From contig CM074815.1 of the NCBI GenBank assembly GCA_037447605.1, forward strand, positions 251,082 through 289,228: a DNA stretch of 38,147 nt. The letters run 5' to 3'. The notes under the pieces were generated by a model. The model saw only the letters and a list, made by a program, of their open reading frames with translations, ran no database searches and was not told the origin of the DNA. Below are positions 21,207-30,937 of the stretch, piece by piece (position 1 is the first letter of the stretch; the number at the start of each line of letters is the position of its first letter). A program made the translations under genes and the position numbers. The DNA is from Zygnema circumcarinatum (Eukaryota; Streptophyta; Zygnematophyceae; Zygnematales; Zygnemataceae).

Positions 21207-21214
21207 TATATATA
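21207..21214. promoter_or_regulatory. TATA-box candidate TATATATA
   Basis: Symmetric TATATATA flanked by CCC and CCCC, so usable on either strand. On the minus strand it lies about 320 bp upstream of the TIGR01589-type ATG, which would give a CT-rich 5' leader of roughly 290 nt. Confidence 0.4.
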
Positions 21215-22185
21215 CCCCTGCCGATATACCCCGTTTGTACCCCATCATTCGTCTCCCCCAATCCCTATATTTGTCCCGATTTTAAATACGAACCCGGTTC
21301 CAAAAATTGCCAGCAGGGCCAGCGCACGCCCCAGAGGCGTCCACGTCGGCACCTTGCCACGTGTCACCCGCGAGGCCGCTAGTAGACAAAATATTCCAGG
21401 ACAGATGTCGCAGCCCCCGTGGTCGGTGCTGTCCTTGGCCATTCTCAGCTGTTGATTACAAGTGTGACGATTATCATCCGTCGGATGCCCGCTTGGGGTG
21501 GTCCGGAAACGACGTGCCCGAGCGCGCGGCCACGGCGGAGGGTGCCGCCCTTTGGCGGGCTTTCCACGGCAGCCGCCGAACCGGCAGCCAATGGGAGGCC
21601 GCCACGCTAGACAGAAAATCCCATTTTCAGGATGGGGAGGAAAAAAGGCAAATTTCCGCACGTGTTAGGGAGGCTCCAGAGGCGGCCACGACAAGCAAGG
21701 GGGGGAGGCGACGCGGCCGCACGAAGGTGGCAGTTGGAGGGTTTTGGGATCGGACGGTCGAAGGCGCGCCTTGTGGCAGGTTTAAGGAGATCGAACGGTG
21801 GCGATTCGCGCGAGGCGGTGGCCAATGGCGAGGGCTGTGATATTTAAGGCGCGATATTTGGCGGGGCCGGGCACGAGGATCTCACGTGGACGCAGGTGGC
21901 TGCGGCGGCGGGAACTGGATCTGTTGTGAACGCACCAAGCGGATGGGCGTTATGGCGGACGGCGCGCGTGGAACAGGTGTGGCGGGCAGAGGCGGTGGCG
22001 GGTGGGGGGAAGTCCACGTGTTTGCCCTGCCCTGGGTCGTGGCTTGTGGTTAGTTCGAGACTTTCGAGAAGCAAACATGAAACTTCAAAACATGACCCAC
22101 AAACTCCTATGTCGCCTTGCCAACAAGTTGTTCAACATGCGCGGGCAGCACTCGCCTTTGGCCGTTCGGTGTCACGGCCCTCCGT
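21215..22185. other. GC-rich promoter-like or CpG-rich region
   Basis: Markedly GC-richer than its surroundings. It has E2F-like TTTGGCGGG at 21551 and 21857 (both plus), CCAAT boxes near 21590 and 21822, and G-box CACGTG at 21358, 21883 and 22015. Open frames up to about 177 codons exist but show no recognisable domain and fit chance in GC-rich DNA. Confidence 0.4.
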
Positions 22186-22202
22186 GTCCTCCGTTTCCTG
22201 TG

Positions 22203-22398
22203 ACTGAGAACTTGAGAGCTGCGAACTTCGAGCTGAGAAATGCGAACTGGGAACTGGGAACTGCTAACTGCGAACTTTAACTGAGAACTAAGAACTGTGA
22301 AATGCGAACTGATTACTGGCCACTGCAATCTGAGAACTGCGAACTGGGAACTGGGAACTGCGAACTGAGAACGGCGATGAGAACTGCGAACTGAGGAG
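22203..22398. repeat. GAACTGN heptanucleotide minisatellite
   Basis: About 25 imperfect tandem copies of GAACTGG, GAACTGC, GAACTGA and close variants, all in one orientation. No unique spacers, so not a CRISPR array. Confidence 0.85.
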
Positions 22399-22444
22399 CC
22401 GTCAGTCTTGACTACACCATGTGACGTAACAGTTTTCAGTCAAG

Positions 22445-22520
22445 GGCGGTCACGTGTGCCAAAGCGGAGGTCCGGGGTTCGAAACCTCATAAAGGCAACG
22501 ACACAGTTGCGGCGTCCTCG
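22445..22520 (+). mobile_element. Second tRNA-like box B motif, possible SINE remnant
   Basis: GCGGAGGTCCGGGGTTCGAAACCTC includes a good box B (GGTTCGAAACC). It resembles the tRNA-like element at 13355-13435 (minus strand), sharing a GTGTG...GGAGGTC...GTTCGAA order. Box A is poor. Could be a decayed tRNA-derived repeat. Confidence 0.35.
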
Positions 22521-23289
22521 GAAACGTCTCGCACAGACCAGTACTTTTACGGAACTGCGGGGCAGTCGCAACATAGAACACCGTCACGTGACCATTTCGT
22601 GATTTCCAGCATTGTAGGCGCTCCTTCTTCAATTTTGTTGAGTACCAGTTACAAACTTGAGTGTTGGACAGGGTGGGAGCCAATCCCTCCTCTAACATGG
22701 ACCGTACATAGAAGCAAGCTTTCCCCTTTAGACAGGAGAACCATCTCCCAAAAAGAATTTCACGCCATGCCACACCCACGCTGACGAGCGTTGATCTATT
22801 CAACATGGACGGCTGAGATTAACCCTCTCAAGGCGTGGTAAACTCAGAAAGTAGCGCGCTTAATAGGGGGCTACAAACCAACAAGAAACGTGGCGACTCC
22901 GAACAACAAGCGACCAACAAATGGAGTACAGCGATGCAATGTAAAACCCTGAAAACCCTAAAGACAACGAGGGTTGGGAATCCAGCGAGTACTTCCTACA
23001 CTGCATGAGCCAATCTCGGCACGCCACGTCGGACACAGTGCGTTTGTGGCAGATCACGGTTCGCCCTTCTCATCAAAGGACAGTTCGATGTCTACGTTCG
23101 GCATCGTTGGATGAGGCGAAATGGGACCGTTCAATGGTGGGTGCCCACAGTAAGGTGAGCAAATAATGACCGTTGGCTGGTGGAATTGCGCACAGGTGGA
23201 TGAAACATCGAAAGATGTAAACCATTTGGAGTGGGCTACGTGAGCCGTCGGATGCAGTCCCTTCAGCATTGTACATTTGTCTATGTTTT

Positions 23290-23396
23290 TGAAGGGGGGG
23301 ATAGGGGAGAGAAGAGAGAGAGGGAGAGAGTGGTAGGAGGTGTGAAAGTGAGAAAGGGAGGTGAGAGAGATAGAGAGAGGGGGGGAGGGGGGGCAC
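23290..23396. repeat. GA-rich low-complexity tract
   Basis: Imperfect GA/GGGA repeat in the spacer downstream of the peroxiredoxin gene. Confidence 0.75.
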
Positions 23397-23585
23397 ACAC
23401 TGTTAGATTAACCTACCTCTGACATTCGAATCACTTAGATCAAAATTGGGGCCCATTTTACCCCACAATAAATGCGCCTGCAAAACCTAATTAAAGCCGC
23501 CTGCCTCGTGTAGCACACCATCCGAAAAAAATGTGCAACGGCAAAATTTTTCACCGTTTCTGTAAGACTAAGACGCTGCTAACGA

Positions 23586-23634
23586 AGTCAAGCGAAGTCG
23601 ACCTAAGTCAAGCGAAGTCAAGATAAGTCAAGGC
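23586..23634. repeat. Short AAGTCAAG(C/A) tandem repeat
   Basis: Five imperfect copies of an AAGTCAAGCG/AAGTCGACCT-type ten-base unit immediately after the peroxiredoxin stop codon, so probably inside its 3' UTR. Confidence 0.65.
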
Positions 23635-23638
23635 CGGT

Positions 23639-24158
23639 CTAAATGGCGGAAAAGTACTCCTTGCTGCCCTTGGGGTCGGGCTTCATTGACTTGTCCCCGG
23701 GCTTCCAGCCGGCGGGGCAGACCTCGTCAGGGTTGTCCTGCACGTATTGCAAGGCCTGTCCACATACCCCATTTGCACCCCATGATTAGAACACATTTAT
23801 AAGGAAAAATATAAACGCAATTCAACGCCCTTTCAAAACCCTGACAAAACCCCATCTAAACTGCCATTATACCCCACCTCTAGCCGAAAACTCTATGCCT
23901 ATTTATACCCCAATTAGACCTCCGTGTATCAATCCCCCTAAAACCCTAATTATCGTACCCTACTTGGACCCCATTTCTATACCAGCAAACCCCAAAACTA
24001 CTCAATGAATAAATAAATAAACCCATTCACAGCCCTTTGTACTCGTCCTATCCAGATCCCATACCTGCCTAACCACACATCTTGTCGACCCCCAAATAAT
24101 CAATTCCCACCCTTTGAAACGATGACTTCCTTCCCACAGGAAAAACAAACAAAAAAAC

Positions 24159-24197
<39 letters not shown>

Positions 24198-26171
24198 CTC
24201 TCTCTCTCACACCCTCTCTCTCTGGGTCAAGTTGCCAATGGTTGGCAGGCGGTTGGTTACCTGAAGCGTCCTCAACGTCTCGTCCACGCTCCGTCCGATC
24301 GCCAAATTGTTGATGGTCGCGTGCTGGATGATGCCCTCTCTGTCGATTATGAACAGTCCGCGGAGAGCGATGCCCTGCCACAGAGTACCCCCCCACACAA
24401 AAGTGACGTCAGCATACAGAGAGAGAAAAAAACCTAAAAACCCTAAAAACCCTAAAAGTCACATCAGATGACGTCAGCCGCTAAAGGTGATGTCGGCATA
24501 CAGACAAAAAACTACCAAGCATGACGTCAGGACACAGGATCATCGCAGCCGCTCTAGGCGACATCAACATGCAGAAAAAACCACCAAAAATGACGTCACC
24601 ACACGAAAGAATCATCGTCAACCGTTAATGGTGACATCAGCATGCAGAAAAACTAATATGAACCGCTGAAGATTGACTGTCAACTTGCAGACAATGTTGA
24701 AGGTCTGCTTCCCAGCCATGATCACATCTTCTGTGCAGAAATGATGCTAACACACAAAGTAATCCTCAAAATATTTCACGCTCCGTCACGGAGTCGGCGA
24801 TCGATTCTACTGCGAGGTGGCGCAAGGTGAACAGAATTCGATGCATTTGACCGACGGCAAGAAGGAAAGCGAAACGGAAGAGAATAGAGCCCTAACATCT
24901 TTGGGCATGAGAACGTTGTAAGACTCGCTGATGCTCTTTGTGATGTCAGAGACAAGGGGGTACTTGAGATCGCCCAGACCTCCTGCCTTCCTGTCAGTTT
25001 GCACCCATGCCAAGTGGGAGAACTGCAAAGACAAAGAAAACATACAAATAGGGTAGAGTTAAAAACAAAAATTGGAGAAATTAGATTTTTACTCGGTAAT
25101 TGGTCGATCAATCTCACAGGATTCGCAAAAAAATGACGATTGATATGAAGGTGAAAGTGCACGCTTGAGTGGCTTGCTGTTTGTAGGGTTTTTGAACGCT
25201 GTGAGAATGCTATGGGAAAATACAGTGCATAGGTTCGAAGGGTGATAGATGCGGGGAAGAGAGGGAAGAGGACAGGAGAGGGAGGAAGAGGGGAGAGTGA
25301 GAGGAGAAGAAAAAGCGTACCACACTGTCTACTGAGACACCGAGAATCTCAGTGTTAAGCTTCTCGAACTCCCCGTAGCGATCGCTGAAGGCCGTGATCT
25401 CTGCACCCCCCGCCCAACCATCACTAAGAGGACTCATTCCCTATAGGAGGAAATAACAGAGAGGGAAACCGCGAGCGGGAGAAAGGAGAGGGGAGAGGAG
25501 GAATGAGAGGTAGCAAAAGAAGGGAGATAAGGGGAAAGAACAGTATTATAAGAGGTGATAGAAGACAGCAGAGAGGGCATCGTGAAGTGGAGAGCGAGAC
25601 AAATGAAGCGACAATAGAGAGGATGAGGTTCTGAGGATGGGCAAAACCACCCAAACCCCGAGATGGCTTCGAATTTAGATCGGTCGACTAGTTCCAGTGC
25701 TAGAGGCTAAAAACTGCGATGTAAGGGGAAGCTGACTTGGAAAGGAACGGAAGAGAATGACAAAAAGTACACGTGTACACGTGCATCGAGCAAACGAGAG
25801 AGATAGAGTGAGAAAGTGAGTGAAAAAGAGAGAGAAAGTGAGAGATATACCGGTTGGGCAGACGAAGGTGAAGTCCAGAGGGTAGAAGAAAAGCACCACA
25901 TACTTCTTCTGGGCCTGGTAGTCGCTCAACTTCACCTGCATTTCAGACCTCAGCAGTTCAAGGGTGAGCGAGTGGGGGAGACAGAGAAGATAAGTACCGA
26001 CTCAAGCACATCGCATAGGAGTGAAATGTATGACTCATGTAGGCCTCGTAGACAGAGGCAGGAAGAAGAAATACGTGAGAAAGGGAAGGTACAGGGTTGA
26101 GCGGAACTTTCAGAAGGAAGGAAGCAAATAAGCGGGAAGAGAGAAGAACAGCAAGGGATAGGAGTGGGAGC

Positions 26172-26212
<41 letters not shown>

Positions 26213-26511
26213 AAGTGGAGGGATGTGGAAGGGAGAAGTGTGTGGCAGTATAGAAGTCTAAGGGCAGGAAGGAAACGAGAGAGAGAAAGAGGAGAAGGAG
26301 AGAGGAAAAAGATGGAGTGCATGAAAGGAGGGACGCGATGTGAGTGGATACAAGGGAGAGGGGAGAAAGAGAGAGAGGAGAAAGAAAGAGACATGAGAGA
26401 TAAAGTAGGAAGAGTAGAGAGAGAGAGAGAGAGAGACGGGAGAGTAGGGAGAGTGGGTGGTGGTGGAAAGGGAGAATAAAAGGGGAGAAAAACAGAGAGA
26501 CACGTAGAAGG

Positions 26512-26543
<32 letters not shown>

Positions 26544-27817
26544 GCGCCAGGGTGAAGGAGCAGAGACAGAGAAAGCAGAGATAAAATAGACGGCAGAAAG
26601 AGCGAAAGGACGAAAATTTGAGGGAAAAGACAGAGGGAAAGGGGGATAGCCGGAAGGAGGGGAAGGGGTGGAGAGAGGGGGGAGGGGAATGGGAGACGGT
26701 GTGAGCGGGAGAGGGAGAGGGAGAGGGAGAGAGTGAGAGAGCCGACCTTCATGAACTCCTGATCGAAGACCGCCTCTGCCTCGAAGTCTGGAGCCGAGTT
26801 ACCCGTCAGAGGGAGGCCAGCCTGAACGCAGGGCCATGAAAAACCACAAACCAAAAGTAAGAAACCACCTTAAAACCAAAGCAGCAAACCAAGAAAAAAC
26901 CCAAAAAAATAGACCGTAGTAGTGAACTCTTCAACCACTGCCTTTGAAGCAGGCACCTGCATTCTCCCTCTCCTCGCTCCCTCCCTCCCTCCGTCGTTTC
27001 CTCCTACTCTATACCGCCCTCCGTCACTCTGTTCCTGATACTAGGCTCTCCGTCTTAACCAGAGCTCCCCTCTCCGTCATCCCTCTCTCTCCCTCCTCCC
27101 CCTCTCTCCCTCCTCCCCCTCTCTCCCTCCTCCCACTCTCTCCCTCCTCCCACTCTCTCCCTCCTCCCACTCTCTCCCTCCTCCCTCTCTTCCTCCTCCC
27201 TCTCTTCCTCCTCCCTCTCTTCCTCCTCCCCCTCTCTCCCTCCTCTCTCTCTCCCCCTCCACTCTCTCTCCCCCTCCTCCCTCTCTCTCCTTCCTTCCTC
27301 CCTCTCCCTCCTTCCTCTCTCTCCCAACTCCCTCTCCCTCTCTCCCTTCCCTCGCTCCCTTCCCTCTCTCCATCTGTCCTGCTCTCGCACACATCCCCCT
27401 CACCTCTCCCATTCACATCTCCCACTCCCACTCCCACTCTATCGCTCTCCCTAAAAATCTCTCCACCACCCTATCCCTATCCCCTCCCTCTCCCTCTCTC
27501 CCTCTCTATTCCCCTCTCACTCTTCATCTCCTTCTCCCTCTCCCACTCCACATCCCACTCCCCCACTCCCTCCCCAGCTCCCTCTCCCTCTCTCTCTCCC
27601 TCTCCCTCTCCCTCTCCCTCTCCCTCTCCCTTACCCGCACGACTGCATGGCTGCGCTGAGCCCTGCACACTTTCGCGCTCTTCAGAGCGACCCTCTGCCC
27701 GCCGAAGCTTCCAACAAGCACGGGCCGCGCGGAGGCAGGAGACCTAGCCACGTGGCAAGCTGCCTGCGCGACACGTGGCGTACACAGAGAGGCAGCGGTG
27801 GCGGTAGCGGCAGCCAT
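23639..27817 (-). CDS. BAS1: Chloroplast 2-Cys peroxiredoxin (complete)
   Basis: Seven minus-strand exons: 27817-27635, 26821-26747, 25935-25851, 25400-25321, 25022-24897, 24374-24261 and 23755-23639 (stop TAG), 259 residues, phase continuous. Exon 1 (61 residues, Ala/Ser/Arg-rich) is a plastid transit peptide. The peroxidatic cysteine is in [13 protein letters not shown] and the resolving cysteine in DEVCPAGW. The GGLG loop ([13 protein letters not shown]) and the C-terminal YF (EYFSAI), which together make eukaryotic 2-Cys Prx sensitive to over-oxidation, are both present. It reduces H2O2 and alkyl peroxides in the stroma using thioredoxin or NTRC (family knowledge). The acceptor of exon 4 was set at 25400 to restore the invariant PTEITAFSD. 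Several introns are dominated by GA or CT repeats. Confidence 0.95.
24158..24225. repeat. (CT)n/(CA)n microsatellite in peroxiredoxin intron
   Basis: Pure CT run interrupted by a CACACA block, between exons 23639-23755 and 24261-24374. Confidence 0.85.
25240..25315. repeat. GA-rich tract near an exon donor
   Basis: Imperfect GA/GGA repeat immediately beyond the donor side of peroxiredoxin exon 25321-25400. Confidence 0.7.
26100..26744. repeat. Long GA-rich tract in peroxiredoxin intron 2
   Basis: About 640 bp of purine-dominated DNA with pure (GA)n blocks near 26176-26212, 26415-26436 and 26510-26535. It lies directly downstream (in transcript order) of the 75-bp exon 2. Confidence 0.85.
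26960..27633. repeat. Long CT-rich tract in peroxiredoxin intron 1
   Basis: About 670 bp of pyrimidine-dominated plus-strand DNA with CTCTCTCCCTCCTCCC units and a terminal (CCCTCT)n run. It begins at the donor of exon 1 and is opposite in polarity to the tract in intron 2. Confidence 0.85.
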
Positions 27818-28831
27818 GGCTTCCCTCTCCTTCCCTTTCCTTCCAAGCCCCCCTTCTCCCTTCCTATCCTTTCCTCTTCCTCCCCTCCCTACAAGGGGGG
27901 ATGAACCAGAGAGGGTTCAGGGCTCGGGGTTCAGGGAATCCAATTGACGGCCAGGAATGTGCTACGTGGCGTGAATACATGATCGGACGGTCTGGAACAC
28001 TCCTTATTACAACATGGAAAATGATCGGAGGTTCGCAAGTGTGATCGACGGCATGGGATCATCCACGGTGGCCGAATATGTGCATTCGACCGTCCAGAAT
28101 GAAGCACGCCAATACATGGCTGGTCTGGAGCGGCATGACACGTGGTGAGCACCGATTGGATGGCGTGACCGTTGCGATCACGACACGTGGCTGAAAAGGC
28201 CGGTTCAACGCGTGGCGGGGCCCTGTGATTGGCCGATAAACTGGATAGTTTCAGGATTGTTCCAAGTGGAACCGCAATACGAGCCGGATCCACTGCGGTT
28301 CAACACTTTTTGTAGTCGTTTGCGATTGGCCAGTCCACACATTGATTTCATGTTGATGGAAATTGAAATGGCATTGATCTCACGATGGCGGGCGATGCCA
28401 TCAAATGTGCATGGACAAAATTATCATGGGGAACCACGAGGATTTGGTGGCAAAGGACCTAAGGACAAAAGAAAAAAGATGTTGATGTTGATGTTGATGT
28501 TGATGTTGTTCATGTTGATCATTTCTAAGCAAAACCTCAAAAGTACGGTCCCTCTGCGCCGTCCGATGCATGCACGCGCAGAGTCCGACCGTCCGATTTC
28601 GCCCTCTTGTCGTTCTTTGGTTTAAAACGCCCGCCAGACGCCGGGTACGCGAGGGCCGTGTTCGCTGTTCGGTCACGTCACACCGTCCCGTGCTACTGTC
28701 GGCCGGCACAGCTCAACATGGAACATTGGGTTCCTTGTTCACATTCACATGCTTCATGTAAGCGTTAAACTGCACAAGAATGCGAACTGATTCACAACGC
28801 AAGCAGGCGAGGATCACGGATCCACCTTGCC

Positions 28832-28956
28832 GTACCGTGATGTTTGTCGTTTAGCGGTCAGCTCCGCGCCGCCCGGCCGACAGTGGATGAAGCGACAAGA
28901 AATGTACGGAACTAGACGACTAGGAGTACAGTACGAATGCAATGATTGAACTGTAC
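28832..28956. promoter_or_regulatory. Cluster of five GTAC sites upstream of the LRR receptor kinase
   Basis: GTAC cores begin at 28832, 28904, 28926, 28931 and 28953. Two sit in the TTCGTACAG/TTCGTACTG context (reverse strand) seen at 5.1-5.5 kb and 17.4-17.6 kb. About 0.5 is expected in this span. Confidence 0.4.
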
Positions 28957-29189
28957 GAACACATACGAACAAAGTCCTGACAACATGGCGAGCCTGGACC
29001 AATCATAAGCTGTCGCGTTATACAACAGAACACGTGAGTCGTGACACGTTATCAATGGCCAGCCGCCGCAGGCTACGCCGGTCCTGCTCATAATTAGCCG
29101 GCCGGCCACGCGTCTGTCACTGCGAATGCGTGCGGCGGAGCGGCCCTGCGCGGCAGGGCGCTCCGATTTAGGGTTGGGAGTTAGGGCGG

Positions 29190-29345
29190 AGGGACGAGGG
29201 AGGGCGGAGGGAGCCATGGCAGGGAGGGTCGAGAGGGCGGAGGGAGGAGGGAGGGCGGAGGGAGCCATGGTGGGGAAGGTTGGGAGGGCGGAGGGCGGAG
29301 GGAGGGTGGAGGAAGGAGCGAGGGCGGAGGGAGCCATGGCGGGGA
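29190..29345. repeat. GGGAGGGCGGAGGGAGCCATGG minisatellite with in-frame ATGs
   Basis: A purine-rich unit ending in GAGCCATGG occurs three times, giving ATGs at 29216, 29267 and 29336. All are in frame with the receptor-kinase ORF and with ATGs at 29126, 29372 and 29381. Confidence 0.8.
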
Positions 29346-29371
29346 GGGCGGCAGCGGACGCGAGGACGGCC

Positions 29372-30902
29372 ATGGCCGGCATGGCGGCGCGGCTCTGCCT
29401 CCTTCCCCTCCTCCTCCTCCTCCTCCATCCGTACGGTGCCTCCTCTGTCGCCGCTACGTGCGAGCAGACGATGGACGCCGCCGACGCGGAGGCGCTGCTC
29501 GAAGCCAAGGCAGAGTTGCTCGACCCTCAGAACGTCCTCGCCACGTGGCAGGCATCCGACGTCGCCAGCGCGTGCTGCTGGGACGCGTCGGCGATCACTT
29601 GCGACTTCAAGAAGAGGTCTGCGCGCGTGACGGTATTGGACCTGTCCTTTAAGGGGCTGGGCGGAACCCTCCCGACGGCTTTCGGCAAACTCTCCGAGCT
29701 CACATCTCTGTCCCTGGCCACCAACTCCTTCGCGGGGCCCATTCCGGAAACTTGGGGGAATCTGACCAAGCTGACGGAACTGGACTTGTCTTATAATCAG
29801 CTTACGGGCGCCCTTCCGCCGGCTTTCGGCAAACTCGCGGAGCTGACACTTCTGCAACTATTCAGCAATTCCTTGGAAGGACCCATTCCGGAAGAGTGGG
29901 GTAACCTGACCAAGCTGACGACACTGGATTTGTCTTATAACCTCAACCTGAACGGCTCCCTGGAGGTGCTGGGAGGGCTCATATCCCTGCAAGGGCTCAC
30001 TCTGGGCGGCAATAGTTTCACTGGAGACCTCGACAAGCTGCCGCTGGGAAAGCTGAAAGCCCTGGCAGGTTTAGACCTATCGAGCAACGCCTTCACTGGG
30101 GTTTTCCCACCGTGGCTGAAGCAGCTGCGGGCCCTCCAGACGATAGATCTAAGAAAAAACAATCTCTCCCCCTCCTCTCTTCCGCAAGATGATGCCTTTT
30201 GGCCCGAGACATTGGAGTATGTTTATTTCTCTTCCTTGAATTTGGTGGGCCATATACCTTCCCCGCTGTGCTCACGTCAGATTGCTGAAATCGACCTCAG
30301 CTCCAACGGCCTCAATGGCAGCTTCCCCAATTGCACCTCAGCATCTTTAATTTCAAAACTGGATTTTAGCAGTAACAGTCTCACGGGCGTCTTGCCAGCC
30401 AACCCCATTTTCGGGCTCGGCAATTTTGGTCTCGATTGTAAGGTGAACGTTTCGCATAACCAGCTGAGTGGTGGTATCTTCAAGTTCAGTGATGCGCTGT
30501 GCTCCAATTCCTCATTTGAAATTTACTTGGACCTCAGCCACAACAGCTTCACCGGAGGCGTCCCCAGCGTGCTTGGTAATTGCACTGGTAAATTCGGTTT
30601 TCTCTCCCTCGGCAATAATACCTTCAAAGGCAGCATTCCGGAGAGCCTATTTTACAATACCTTTGAAATGTGAGCGCCATTAACACTTCATAAACTGAGT
30701 CTTATGTTTGATGGCCATTGTACGGCAGATAGCAGGAGCAGATCTATGACGTTTTATCATCAGACAGATGGTCTTTGAAGGCTGCTTTTCGTTTTCCTTC
30801 CTTTCTGTTTTTGTAATCTCACAGGGATGTCAGCAATAACTTGATCAGAAATGTTTCCGAGCTCACAAAGGGCACATCACTCATGGAAACGCTGTGAGTG
30901 CG

Positions 30903-30937
<35 letters not shown>

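Larger units (their letters stand above)
27818..29371. promoter_or_regulatory. Divergent promoter region (2-Cys Prx / LRR receptor kinase)
   Basis: Holds 5' sequences of both genes. CACGTG G-boxes occur at 28139, 28184 and 29031, near CTACGTGGC (27963). The motif CGGACGGTC or its complement recurs (about 27983, 28090, 28587). A (GATGTT)n run lies at about 28480-28511. I see no supported gene, though an alternative receptor-kinase start at 29126 would shorten this region. Confidence 0.5.

Noticed and set aside
21307-21840. 177-codon plus-strand frame
   Set aside because: GC-rich chance frame with Arg/Gly/Ala bias, no domain or splice partner seen.
22203-22398. CRISPR-like repeat array
   Set aside because: Tandem heptamer without spacers in a eukaryotic locus.
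22450-22806. 118-codon minus-strand frame
   Set aside because: Its end is the antisense of the tRNA-like motif; no family recognised.
26944-27747. 267-codon plus-strand Ser/Pro/Leu-rich frame
   Set aside because: Product of the CT-rich intron of the peroxiredoxin gene; no domain.
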